NCBI GenBank assembly: GCA_001566295.1
Contig: KQ964261.1
Location: 186,001 to 250,000, forward strand
From: Microdochium bolleyi
Lineage: Eukaryota > Ascomycota > Sordariomycetes > Xylariales > Microdochiaceae
Reading direction: 5' to 3'
DNA: 64,000 bases
The notes below the pieces were generated by a model that was not told where the DNA came from, ran no database searches, and saw nothing but the letters and a program-made list of their open reading frames with translations. Position numbers and translations under genes: made by a program. Below are positions 33,669-43,307 of the stretch, piece after piece; the stretch's first letter is position 1, and each line of letters starts with the position of its first letter.

Positions 33669-35447
33669 CTAGACGATACAATATTCTTCAATCTTCACGT
33701 CTGCTCCTCCCCAAGATTCCACGCCCGACAAGCCCACAACGAGACTGCAGCACACGATCCGCCAGGACTTCCCTTCTTGCCGGAGCAGCACAGGCGTCGA
33801 GATGCCCGGAATCCCGACGAGCACGTCGCCGGTCCTGGCGCCTGGCATCGCCGCCCCGAGGAAACCCTCCTGGGTCTCGAACAGCGTGAGGAACTTCATG
33901 CCGTAGATGAACGTTCGCGACGCTGTCTGGTAAACGCCCCCCGCGTTGATGAGATGCGAGTAGTCAAAGTTCGCGATCTCCAGAACTGGCCAGTGCGGCG
34001 GCGGGGGCGCTTTCCGATATTTCGTCTGTCTCTTGAACGTGAGGAGCTGGTCGATAGCCTCGCTCTTCTTGAGCCCGCCCGCGACGTACGGGTGGTCGAC
34101 GAAGCTCGGGAATGCCATCTCCGCGAGTTCACGCAGCTTTGACCTGTAGTGCGCGTCCCAGACGGCAGGTTCACGGCTCAGCAGGTCATCTCGGTGAAAC
34201 GGGTAGCGTGGCGATGTCCTGGCTATAGTGCCCAGAAATGCAGCTCGCAGGGTCAGGGTCCTCATGTCATCCGATACACTGACGGCGGCATCGAACTCTG
34301 GAACCGGCACAGCGGAGCTTACTACCGGGTCTGGGGAGAAGAAACTGACAAAGGACCGCCAGGGCCGCATTCTGGCCTCTTGAGAACGGTCGGGAACCCA
34401 GCTGGGCGGGAAGGAACCAAATGTGCCGTCTATATTGCACATGCACTCCTGCAAAATCCGGGGCGCACTGGAGGATGCTCGCAAGACGTAGACTGCCGCG
34501 AGGTGGAACACTTCTTCCGACGACATGTTGTAGTCGATAGGTATGGACTTCGCGCCCTGCTTATCCATCTCTTCCCAGATTGGTAGCAGCGCATAAATCC
34601 TGTCGCGAGGATCCGTCGCCGCCAGTGTTGTTGCCTGGTGGAACAACCAGTACAGGTCATGTCCAGGTTTGCGGATCTCCCGGTCCATCTTGAGAACACG
34701 CATCGTCACAATATTTGAGTTATAAGGGGTCAGTCCGTCGTCCGATCCTGCATTCAGCACCCTGATTGCCGTGTAGGTATGATGGACATCATCGAACGAT
34801 GCTCGATGACCACCACACCAGAACTCGGACGGGACATGTGGTGTAGTGGCTTCCTGCCACACCCAGACTCGCTCCCACCAGCTGCGCATCGCCAACTTTT
34901 CCATCGCCAATTTCGGTACTGTCTCGTACCATGACAGCCTCTCTGCATCCTTACGGCAAAATGCTGTGTCCATGTAGGAGCGGCAGGCTTCGAACGCCTG
35001 GTCGCTGTCGTCTGCCGCGGGTCCGAGCCAGATCACAATTCTGCTTGCCTGGCGATAGATTCGGCGCATCAGGGCAACCTGTGAACTGCGCTCGGATATA
35101 TCATCCTGGTTGATGCATATAGCGTCGATCCACCAGTATGTTGACCCCGCCGAACGGTTGCCGCGCGTGTGGCGTGCTGATTGCTGCAGGAGCTGATACA
35201 GGTTGTCGCGCACGGGGAAAAGAGTCCCGTTCAGCAGGATCGCTTTGCTCGGCTCGCCGGTGCCCCAAGTGTATGAGAGTGCTGTGTACTCAGGGTGTTG
35301 GTCGAGGTCATGGTTGCTGATGTCGCAACAGATGGAAACATTCTCGGTGTCGGGGGAAGCGCTGCTGTCGTGGGATTCTGCTGGGCCGAGGCGAAGCAAA
35401 CGGAACTGGGCTCCTCTTAATGGATCATAGCTAAAAGGGGAAGCCAT
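33669..35447 (-). CDS. HET-domain (heterokaryon incompatibility) protein
   Basis: A single-exon gene of 592 residues. The N-terminal HET domain shows all three family blocks: EYTALSYTWGTGEPSKAILL, then VRDNLYQLLQQ, and WWIDAICINQDDISERSSQV followed by MRRIYRQASRIVIWLGPA. HET domains are found in proteins that trigger programmed cell death on fusion of unlike hyphae; they belong to the TIR-like fold group. The C-terminal ~400 residues have the RDRIYALLPI block that usually follows HET domains but no NACHT, WD or ankyrin repeats. No partner gene (for example a het-c or NLR gene) is adjacent, so a role in recognition here is inference. The region around is AT-rich upstream. Confidence 0.93.
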   Translation of the reverse strand: MASPFSYDPLRGAQFRLLRLGPAESHDSSASPDTENVSICCDISNHDLDQHPEYTALSYTWGTGEPSKAILLNGTLFPVRDNLYQLLQQSARHTRGNRSAGSTYWWIDAICINQDDISERSSQVALMRRIYRQASRIVIWLGPAADDSDQAFEACRSYMDTAFCRKDAERLSWYETVPKLAMEKLAMRSWWERVWVWQEATTPHVPSEFWCGGHRASFDDVHHTYTAIRVLNAGSDDGLTPYNSNIVTMRVLKMDREIRKPGHDLYWLFHQATTLAATDPRDRIYALLPIWEEMDKQGAKSIPIDYNMSSEEVFHLAAVYVLRASSSAPRILQECMCNIDGTFGSFPPSWVPDRSQEARMRPWRSFVSFFSPDPVVSSAVPVPEFDAAVSVSDDMRTLTLRAAFLGTIARTSPRYPFHRDDLLSREPAVWDAHYRSKLRELAEMAFPSFVDHPYVAGGLKKSEAIDQLLTFKRQTKYRKAPPPPHWPVLEIANFDYSHLINAGGVYQTASRTFIYGMKFLTLFETQEGFLGAAMPGARTGDVLVGIPGISTPVLLRQEGKSWRIVCCSLVVGLSGVESWGGADVKIEEYCIV

Positions 35448-36491
35448 ATCTTCTGAGCGATGGGAGTCCTGCGCCCTCCCGCAAGAGACCCTGTAAGGCT
35501 CTTGCGGATGGAGGGGTCACAGTGAGCAGAGCCTTGCCACGTTCATGTAGGTGAAAGGACCGAAATGAGGCTGACACCATGCCACTCTTGAATGTCGGAT
35601 TACATAACCAGAGGCGCTGCGGGAGCAGATTTACCCAACAGCGTCGTCAAATACTTTTTGACAAGAAAGAATACATTACTATATACCTAGATATGTAGTT
35701 GGACTCTTCCAAGACCGACTCGCCGCGGACTGGGCGAGTATATCAATGACAAGTTCGAATTCAGCTGTGATGACAATATAGTGATTCTCACACATCGATG
35801 CCTTTATATGGATATCTAGCGCATCTAGACATTCTACAGAGCTCGAGAGTCACTTTCTACTTAGAAACGTGACGTCTTGCAAGTTTCAACTTACACGACA
35901 ACTCTTTGTTCTGGCAGAGGCTTTGTTGTGGTGGGGCAGAGTCTTGAAGCCGTACGCTAGACCGCTTCCAGGCAAGACCCCTGCGTCAGGTTGCTTGTGC
36001 TCCGCGAAATGGCAGGAGCAAGGGGCGAGCATTGGGTGGGCGCGGTCAGGAACAACCTCCAACGTCAAATACTGGGGGAGCTCTGCACTTTGTCGTCCTT
36101 GGTCAACAAGCATCCGAAACACAGCACGCCTCCCCCCCCCCCCCTACCCGCACGTGTACGAACGGCCCGAGCCGGCACCTACGACAGCGACGAGAAAGAC
36201 GCCGTCGTGCTTCTGACAGTGCCAGCTCAGCACACTCGAAACTGGAGCTTAGGGGAACCTGGCGTTGAGGTGGCAGTGGAGCTGCCAGATGCTCACACGA
36301 CGGACACGCAGCCACAGCTCCGCGATACTGTAAGCAGGCATACCGCTGCACGAACTCGGTGGACTGCTTCGCTCTACCGGTCACAACCCTTTCCGAAAGA
36401 CCGTCCCGATATCGCGTCACCGCCCCAAGCGTCCATTCTTCCAGGCCCAGGCATCTGACCGCCTGGCTCCGAACGGCAACACCAACCCGCC
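35448..36491. promoter_or_regulatory. Divergent 5' region, HET gene (-) and Arp1 (+)
   Basis: It is AT-rich at 35,600-35,880, then GC-rich toward Arp1. A run of 13 C occupies 36132-36144. The Arp1 leader has CCAACCCGCCATGAC at the start codon. No gene is seen. Confidence 0.45.
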
Positions 36492-37779
36492 ATGACAGAC
36501 TCCCTCCACAATGCGCCGATAGTGCTCGACAACGGCTCCGGCACGATCCGTGCCGGCTTCGCGGGCGATGACCTCCCAAAGTGCTACTTCCCCTCCTTCG
36601 TCGGCCGGCCAAAGCACCTCCGCGTGCTCGCCGGAGCGCTCGAGGGCGAGGTGTTTATTGGGCAGAAGGCGGCGACAGAGCTCAGAGGCCTACTCAAGAT
36701 CCGGTACCCGCTCGAGCACGGCATTGTCACGGACTGGGACGACATGGAAAAGATCTGGGAATATGTATACAGTGAAGGGCTCAAGACGATGAGCGAGGAG
36801 GTAAGTCTCGACCGCCAACGCACGCGACCAGCTGTTAAGCGATTATGAGGCTCTGGCTGACTGACACTGGTGGACATAGCATCCTGTGCTATTGACAGAG
36901 CCACCGCTCAACCCAAGGTCACACCGAGATACCGCAGCACAGATCCTTTTCGAGACGTTCAACGTGCCTGCACTGTACACATCTATCCAGGCAGTCCTCT
37001 CCCTGTACGCCAGCGGCCGCACAACAGGATGTGTGCTCGACTCGGGAGATGGTGTCTCGCACGCCGTGCCAGTTTACGAAGGCTTCGCTATCCCGTCTTC
37101 GATCCGGCGCATCGATGTCGCGGGTCGCGACGTGACAGAGCATTTGCAGACACTGCTCCGGAAAAGCGGATATATCTTCCACACCTCAGCCGAGAAGGAG
37201 GTCGTCCGGCTCATCAAGGAATCTGTATCATACGTGGCCCTGAACCCGAAGCAGGAGGAGAAGGACTGGGCTAGCAGCAAGCTCGAGCAGGGCAAGTCGG
37301 CCGAGTACACTCTGCCGGACGGCAATAAGCTGCGCATCGGACAGGAGCGATTCCGCGCTCCCGAGATCCTGTTTGACCCTGAAATTATCGGCCTCGAGTA
37401 CCCTGGCATCCAGCAAATTGTGACCGATTCGATCAACCGGACCGATTTGGACCTGCGCAAGGCTCTGTACGCAAACATTGTGCTCTCCGGCGGCAGCACG
37501 CTCACCAAGGGCTTTGGAGACCGCCTGCTGAGCGAGGTTAAGCGGCTGGCGGTCAAGGACATGCGCATCAAGATCTTTGCGCCGCCTGAGCGGAAGTACT
37601 CGACGTGGATAGGAGGCAGCATTCTGGCTGGTCTGAGCACGTTTAGGAAGGCAAGTCATTTCACTCAGTACTGTGCATGGACTGTGGTACTAACAGTGGC
37701 TGTTCTTTTCCTCTAGATGTGGGTTAGCATCGACGACTGGCACGAGAATCCAGACATCATCCACACCAAGTTGACGTGA
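36492..37779 (+). CDS. arp1: Actin-related protein Arp1 (centractin), dynactin filament subunit
   Basis: Arp1 forms the short actin-like filament of dynactin, the activator of cytoplasmic dynein. Exons 36492-36800, 36880-37650 and 37717-37779 give 380 residues, the usual Arp1 length. The actin-fold phosphate loops are present: IVLDNGSGTIRAGFAGDD and CVLDSGDGVSHAVPVYEG. The nucleotide-binding block IVLSGGSTLTKGFGDRL is also present. Arp1-type features include HPVLLTEPPLNPRSHRDTAA and the C-terminus MWVSIDDWHENPDIIHTKLT-like tail. The second intron (37651-37716) uses a GC donor (AAG|GCAAGT) with a normal CTCTAG acceptor; reading through it would add an unrelated tail, so splicing is needed for the conserved end. 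Intron 1 is 79 bp. In Neurospora the ortholog is ro-4. Confidence 0.94.
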
Positions 37780-39357
37780 ACGGTAGCGGTACTTGGTGGT
37801 GGCTTTTCGATGGTGGCTTTGACACGTGCATATCGTTGGCCTGCAAGGATTGGATTGCGTAGCGGAAAATCGAGCATCAAGCAAGAGCGGCAAGATAGCA
37901 GGCGGACGGAAGAAGTAGAAGAAGATGAAGAAGGGGAGGAGTGCCACCGCTAAAAGACACAGAAAGAAAGAAGTGCTTCTAGTAGAGTGGAAACGAGCTA
38001 TCTAGATTAATGATACCCAGGAGTTGCCAGCGCATTTTGATGTTGTTCTCTGATGTTTCCTGGAATTTATTGCGTCATTACCATGTCCATCACCACGAGA
38101 CGAACAGTGGTTCCAGGCTAACGAGGTGCCTGGGCGTACGCGAGCTGCGCTCCTCTGACTCTGGGGCTCACGCACATACGACAAGCCAGCTTCTTCTTGC
38201 TTACACGCAGCCATGCACGTCGCGAAAAGGTCAGCAGCAGCATGCCCGGCCTGCGGAAAGCGGGCGTGGGCTCGAGTTTGGTTCCGTGGGTATTCTTACT
38301 TGCGAGTGGTCATTGCACTAATGGAGATAACATCTCTCACTTTAAGGTACGTGTGTGTGTGTGTGTGTGTGTGTGTATTGCGGTGTTGTGTTGGGGTCGA
38401 GGCGGCACGGCCCAGCAAAAGCACGGAATGCGGTGATGTAAGAAGTAAGACTACCTTATGCTACATAGTCGAGTCTGATTAGTGTATTCTACCTATGCAC
38501 AATTGCAGGTATGCTCTCGGCGGAGTTGCCAGTCGTGAGGTCGTAGATATGTGTGCGTGTAGAGGTGTGTGTTTGTATTGTGGTGTTGTGTATCGTGGGA
38601 AACAGGGGCGCAAGATGTTTTGTGTACGGTGCGGTCAAAGTATCCCAGGATCATTCGATGGACTACAACTTTTCAAGTTCGTCGTGTGGTGTGGTGTAGT
38701 GCGACCAATGTGTGGGCGTTACGGAGTGAGGGCTGGGCTACAATAAAACTCGTGATCGATAGGCTTCGATGCAAATCATCTCAAGCCTGCCTGCCTTACT
38801 CATATCAATGACATGGCAGGGTTGTGGTGAAGCCAAGGGCTTCCCACTATGGAGCCCGGTTCAGAGGAAAATCGCCATGACGAGTGGTATGAAGTCTTGA
38901 ATATGTTTTGGTATGATCTGTATTGGTACAAAACTAATAGAAATGCAAGAGTGGTATCTCTGGGGTATGGGTATATCCGTCCGTTCAAAACAATGATCGC
39001 TTTCCCTTGTGGAAACCAATTGATAAGTTCACCAGATGACAAAAAGAAAGAACAAGCGTATACCCCGGAATCTGCCAGCCAGGTGTATGTGAAGTTCGCT
39101 CGCTTCTCTGCCTCTGAGGCCCCAAATGTGATGATGTGTCGCTGCGCTAAGAAATCAGATGATTGGTGTTGGTGATGAAATCCCATAGAAAACTTTTCCG
39201 TCGTCCCGTTGCTCCATTTGTGTCGTTGAATTACTTTGTGTCATTATTGTTGAAAAAGAAGAGATGCGTGCCCAAGGCCGTGCTCCGCTGCGCCGTGCTG
39301 AGAGAGAAAGGCAAGGAAAGCAAGTAGGTGAATTCTTCCCGCAAGTCGAGAAGGGAC
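37780..39357. other. 1.6-kb convergent intergenic region with GT repeats
   Basis: Arp1 (+) and the PAR32-like gene (-) converge here. It is AT- and GT-rich. One frame on each strand is open for about 100 codons at 38,800-39,186, but neither shows family similarity. A GT microsatellite lies at 38351-38376. Confidence 0.45.
38351..38376. repeat. GT microsatellite (13 units)
   Basis: A pure GT run, followed by ATTGCGGTGTTGTGT. A second GTGTGTG-rich copy-like segment with ATTGTGGTGTTGTGT lies at about 38562-38592, suggesting a diverged local duplication. Confidence 0.85.
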
Positions 39358-39804
39358 CTAGTTCTTGCTGCCGACCTTGCTCAGCACGCGGCCGAAGAAG
39401 CCCGATCGAACGCTGGCGTCGCTGGACGAGCTGCGGCGGCTGCTCGCATCGCTGCCCTTGCGCGCCGCGGAGTCCGCCTTGGAGGAGTCGAAGGCGTTGC
39501 CGGCGCCGCCGCGGCCGACGTGGCCGCGCAGCTTCTGCTCGTGGGCGGCGTGGCGGGCGTACTCCTCATCGAAGCTGATGACGGGGCGCTCGGCCTTGGA
39601 GTGGGCGTTGCCAGCACCGCCGCGGCCCGAGTAGAAGCGGGCAGAGGGAGGCAGCGGCTTGGAGGTGAGGGCGGGCGAGGTGACACCTGAGGCGGGCGTG
39701 GTAAGGGGCGCGCGGAAGTGGTTTCCTGCGCCGCCGCGGCCAGCGTGGGTGAAGGAGTTCTTGGCCACGGTGGGGTGAGGCTCGTTGATGGTGAAGCGAG
39801 GCAT
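39358..39804 (-). CDS. PAR32-like DUF3602 protein with three GRGGAGN repeats
   Basis: A single-exon gene of 148 residues. It has three copies of the GRGGAGN motif (HAGRGGAGNHF, YSGRGGAGNAH and HVGRGGAGNAF), which define the fungal DUF3602 family. Between the repeats it is disordered and Ser/Ala/Pro-rich. The C-terminal third is Ser-rich (ASSRRSSSSDASVRSGFFGRV) with many likely phosphorylation sites. In budding yeast the related Par32 has four such motifs, is phosphorylated under TOR inhibition and shuts down Mep ammonium transporters. A similar role here is inference from the motif. The start ATG (39804) is directly before RFTINEPHPTVAKNSF, a conserved-looking opening. Confidence 0.85.
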   Translation of the reverse strand: MPRFTINEPHPTVAKNSFTHAGRGGAGNHFRAPLTTPASGVTSPALTSKPLPPSARFYSGRGGAGNAHSKAERPVISFDEEYARHAAHEQKLRGHVGRGGAGNAFDSSKADSAARKGSDASSRRSSSSDASVRSGFFGRVLSKVGSKN

Positions 39805-42800
39805 TGTGGTTGTGGTGGTGGGTTGTTTTGGGTGGTGCTGGTGATGAGATATCAAAGAGCGAGGCTCGTTGCGTGTAAGTCGAGCTAGGGCGGGCGATCA
39901 GGTACAAGTGGTTTGCAGGTGTAAGTGTCTTGACTCGAGGGAAGGGGACTGCTCTGAGATCTGGGGGAAGGAGCGATGGTCTAATATACAGTCGCACGGT
40001 GCAAAACAAGCTGGGAGCAGCAGGCTAGTGACACACCTCGTGCAACAGTCAAATTCTTGCGTGGGCCGCGGATGGCCGCAAATCCGGGGCGGGCTCACAC
40101 ATCGTGACTCCATGTGCGCGAGGTGTGTGCCTGGAAGCTTCCCCGTCGGCCGGTCAAGGGCGAGAGGGCGAGCGTCCATGCCGGCTCGGGCAAGTACCTT
40201 GGTGGTGCGGCGTGGGCGGCGAGGTACAAGGCTCAGGCGCGGTGCCGTGCCAAGGTCGCCTCAGCGGCCAAAGCCCTGGGGCCGGGTGACCAGCAAATTT
40301 TCTGCCCTTGGCCAAAGTTTGCAAGCAGAAAAAAGACTTGCCCCTGCCCTGGCGCTGCAGGGCGGGCTCCCCTCGGCCCCCTGGCGGTGCTGGAATCCGG
40401 GGTAAGTGCCACCAGGCAGGGCCTCGTGAGCATGCCATTACCTAACGCCGAGTCCAGCCAAGGCCCCAAACACCATCACGCGGGCCCTTCTGCGTCGGAT
40501 TTGGTGCCGGGCCCATGTTTCTCTGACCAAACCATTACCCCATCGAAATTGCACCAAGTGTCACCTTCACGATGCCCGCACACCTCAAGCCCGAGCTATC
40601 CCCTGGCCTGGCTGGCCTGCCGACATGGCACCATTGCTGAACGTGTCCTGTCCTCGTCGCGTCGTCGTCGTCTCGTCATTGTTGCGCAACATTGCACGAC
40701 ATAGCTTGTGCAACGTGAGAATATGCCATCTCCGGGCCAGGCACGCAGCCTCGACAGGTTCAGCAGGCTGACAACAGCCCACTGACAGCAGCGGTCATTC
40801 GAGCAGAGCTGGACCTCAGGAAGAGCCTCACACCGAACGGTGGGCTGCCGCATCCAACTTCCCAAGACGGTAACGGCCAGCTAAGTCGAGCTGTGCGAGC
40901 AACAGCCGACAGCCAGAGCTACTCCTCACGCCCAGCTCCTTCGGCCCTTGCCTAGCCCAGACAGCCCAGCGCTATTTTTTCAGAGCACAGCGCCAGATCT
41001 AGCCAATGGTAGCGCCTTGCCGCCTGCAAAAGTTTTTTTAAGCCCCAGATCTGGCAGCGGATCTGGGCACCACCACGCGCACATCGGCGCCGCCCGCCTT
41101 GCCCGCTATTGCCTGCAGCAGCCAGGGGCGGTTTGAGCACCAACGACACGTTGCCCAGAGAGACTGGACTGGTTGGCTGGCTCCTGGGTCACCTGCCTGT
41201 CATTGACGGGAGCCGACACGTTCCAGTCATTGCGTCGTCGAAGCCACCAATGCCGGGCAACGAGGAGGGCTGGCAACCCGTCAGAGGGGGCAAGCGTCAT
41301 GCAGGCTCGGTGAGTGGACTTGCGTGATCAGCACGACTCGCTTCGTGCTCTGCTGGGAGCCTCAGAGCCGTGCTCGTGCTGTTGAGTCATCTGTGCTGAT
41401 GAGAAGCTGGAAAGCTCCACGTCACCGCCGCCCCGGCCGCTGGCGTGTGTCTCGGCCGTCGCCCCTCTCCTGCTGCGGAATAGCCGCCAAGTTGGCAGCA
41501 GAGTTGCCCAAACAAAAATCCTAGAGCCGAAAAGTCAAACCATTGTTTGCTCTCACACCCCTGGCCCCGTACCTGCGGCTGGGCCAGGCGACTGGTCACC
41601 CGGGTGCGCGCCAAGCAAAAGCTCTAGAAAACCTGGGGAAGTCTCGTCCTCGTCATAGGGGGGCAAAGCGGACTGTCAATCCTGGACGCGAAGCACGGGT
41701 GGACATGACGACAGAAATTGCCCAATCCTGTGCCATTCTTGCGCCAGCTGACCACGAAAATATTTCCCCTCCCGTGTTGTGCGCAGCTGTCGGCCGAAGA
41801 AGACTGCATTGGGTGCTTAGAGACGGAATTCGTGGCTGGCGGTCATGTGCCGTTCTCAGAGCACCTTTGCGCTGAACCGTTCTGGACGATGGTGTCCCGA
41901 GGTCACGCTCTCATACGTGCAACAGGGTGTTCAGCCGAGCCCAGTCCACGCCAGGCGATTCTACCTCGCATGGTGAAGTACGTCCAAACAGCGGTCCCTG
42001 CCGACCCTAATTAGACCACGTAAGAAGAGGATCATAAGAAAGAAGTGCATGCGGACCTGTCCTGCTCGGGGGTTTCGCTTCGTCGATCTCATGCTGTCAC
42101 CATTCATGGACCCACTCATGTGCTTCCTCATCGCTCGCCATTGTTCCATTCTGACAGCTCCCTGGCGATCGGCTGCCTCGACGATCCGCTAGTTCTGCCA
42201 CATGGGCAAATGCCGTTGCCCATTTGTATAGCCCTTTCCAGCGAGCAGTAACAAGGGGCCTACACGCAAGTGTTCGTACTCGACTCGCCCCCCTCCGTTG
42301 CTTGCTACCATACCATCATCATCACCACAGCAGGATGATGATACTGGAAGCTCCATCATTACGGAAGTTTGAGCCAGCGGTCAAACATGTGAGAACACAG
42401 CCTGTGGGAAGACTATCATACTCTTTTGAATAGTTCATGTTTTTTACATAATTGGCCAACTACTCCTGATCACGCCTAATACACATAGTCTCAGCAACAC
42501 TGTAATCCCAAAGGGGGCCTCCAGGTATTTCTGGCCGGGCCCCGATTTTCCGGATCGATCGCCCCTGGTGGTATGAAACTCCAAGAGCATTCTGGCCAGC
42601 TTCCTCACGTCGTATATAATCAATACTACTGTGCTTTCGAGTTTGTCAAACACGCACCAAGATTGCGAAACTCGACCTCCTTCCCGGCACACAAGGGACT
42701 ACTGGTCAGAAGGCCAAGCAAGTAAGGTAAGTAAAACAGGTGGCGCAGAGAAAGCCTTAAACAACAAGTACAGTATACATGATGACCAGGTGAGGGTTCA

Positions 42801-43307
42801 CTCGGAAGTGGTGTTGTCCGTTGTGGATTTCTACCAGGCATGGCGATGGCTAGTCAGCCAACCTCTGCTTCTTCTTAGAGGACTACAGATGGAGCCTTCA
42901 TAACACCCCATAAGGCAGCATAAGAAAGCTAGCATATTTCTTCCTCATTCACCACATCGAGCAGTTGTCGAGACAGTACGAGAGGCGCGTCAATCACAGA
43001 ATAAATGTAGTCTGACCCTTGCACTACATGGAAAATACAAAGTCATTCTTGAAGGACCATACTGGCATGGATGCAGCGACTTGGTTCCCACGCACCGCTA
43101 GCAGCAGTTCTGGTTCCCTGGTCTCTTCTAAAATCGGAATGGCAGCATTGCTGGTGTCTTTAATTAGGTATGGTCATATATACAAAGTCTATAGTTCGAT
43201 TCATTCGTGCCTACCCGTCCCGAACGCCTTCCCTTCGCAACAGTCTTTCCCACTGTGGCGAGTTCTATACCGGGAACAAATCACCCCCAGACATCTGCCC
43301 TCCCCGT
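39805..43307. promoter_or_regulatory. 3.5-kb gene-free tract upstream of the PAR32-like gene
   Basis: The longest gene-poor stretch in the window. 40.0-41.7 kb is GC-rich with many CCAG/CTGG/GCCC words, and 42.0-43.3 kb is AT-richer. No frame can be linked to a family. It contains the 5' region of the PAR32-like gene and the 3' region of the glycosyltransferase-like gene. Confidence 0.4.

Noticed and set aside
38800..39186. Overlapping ~100-128-codon frames on both strands
   Set aside because: They mirror each other, have no recognised domain and lie in AT-rich convergent intergenic DNA.
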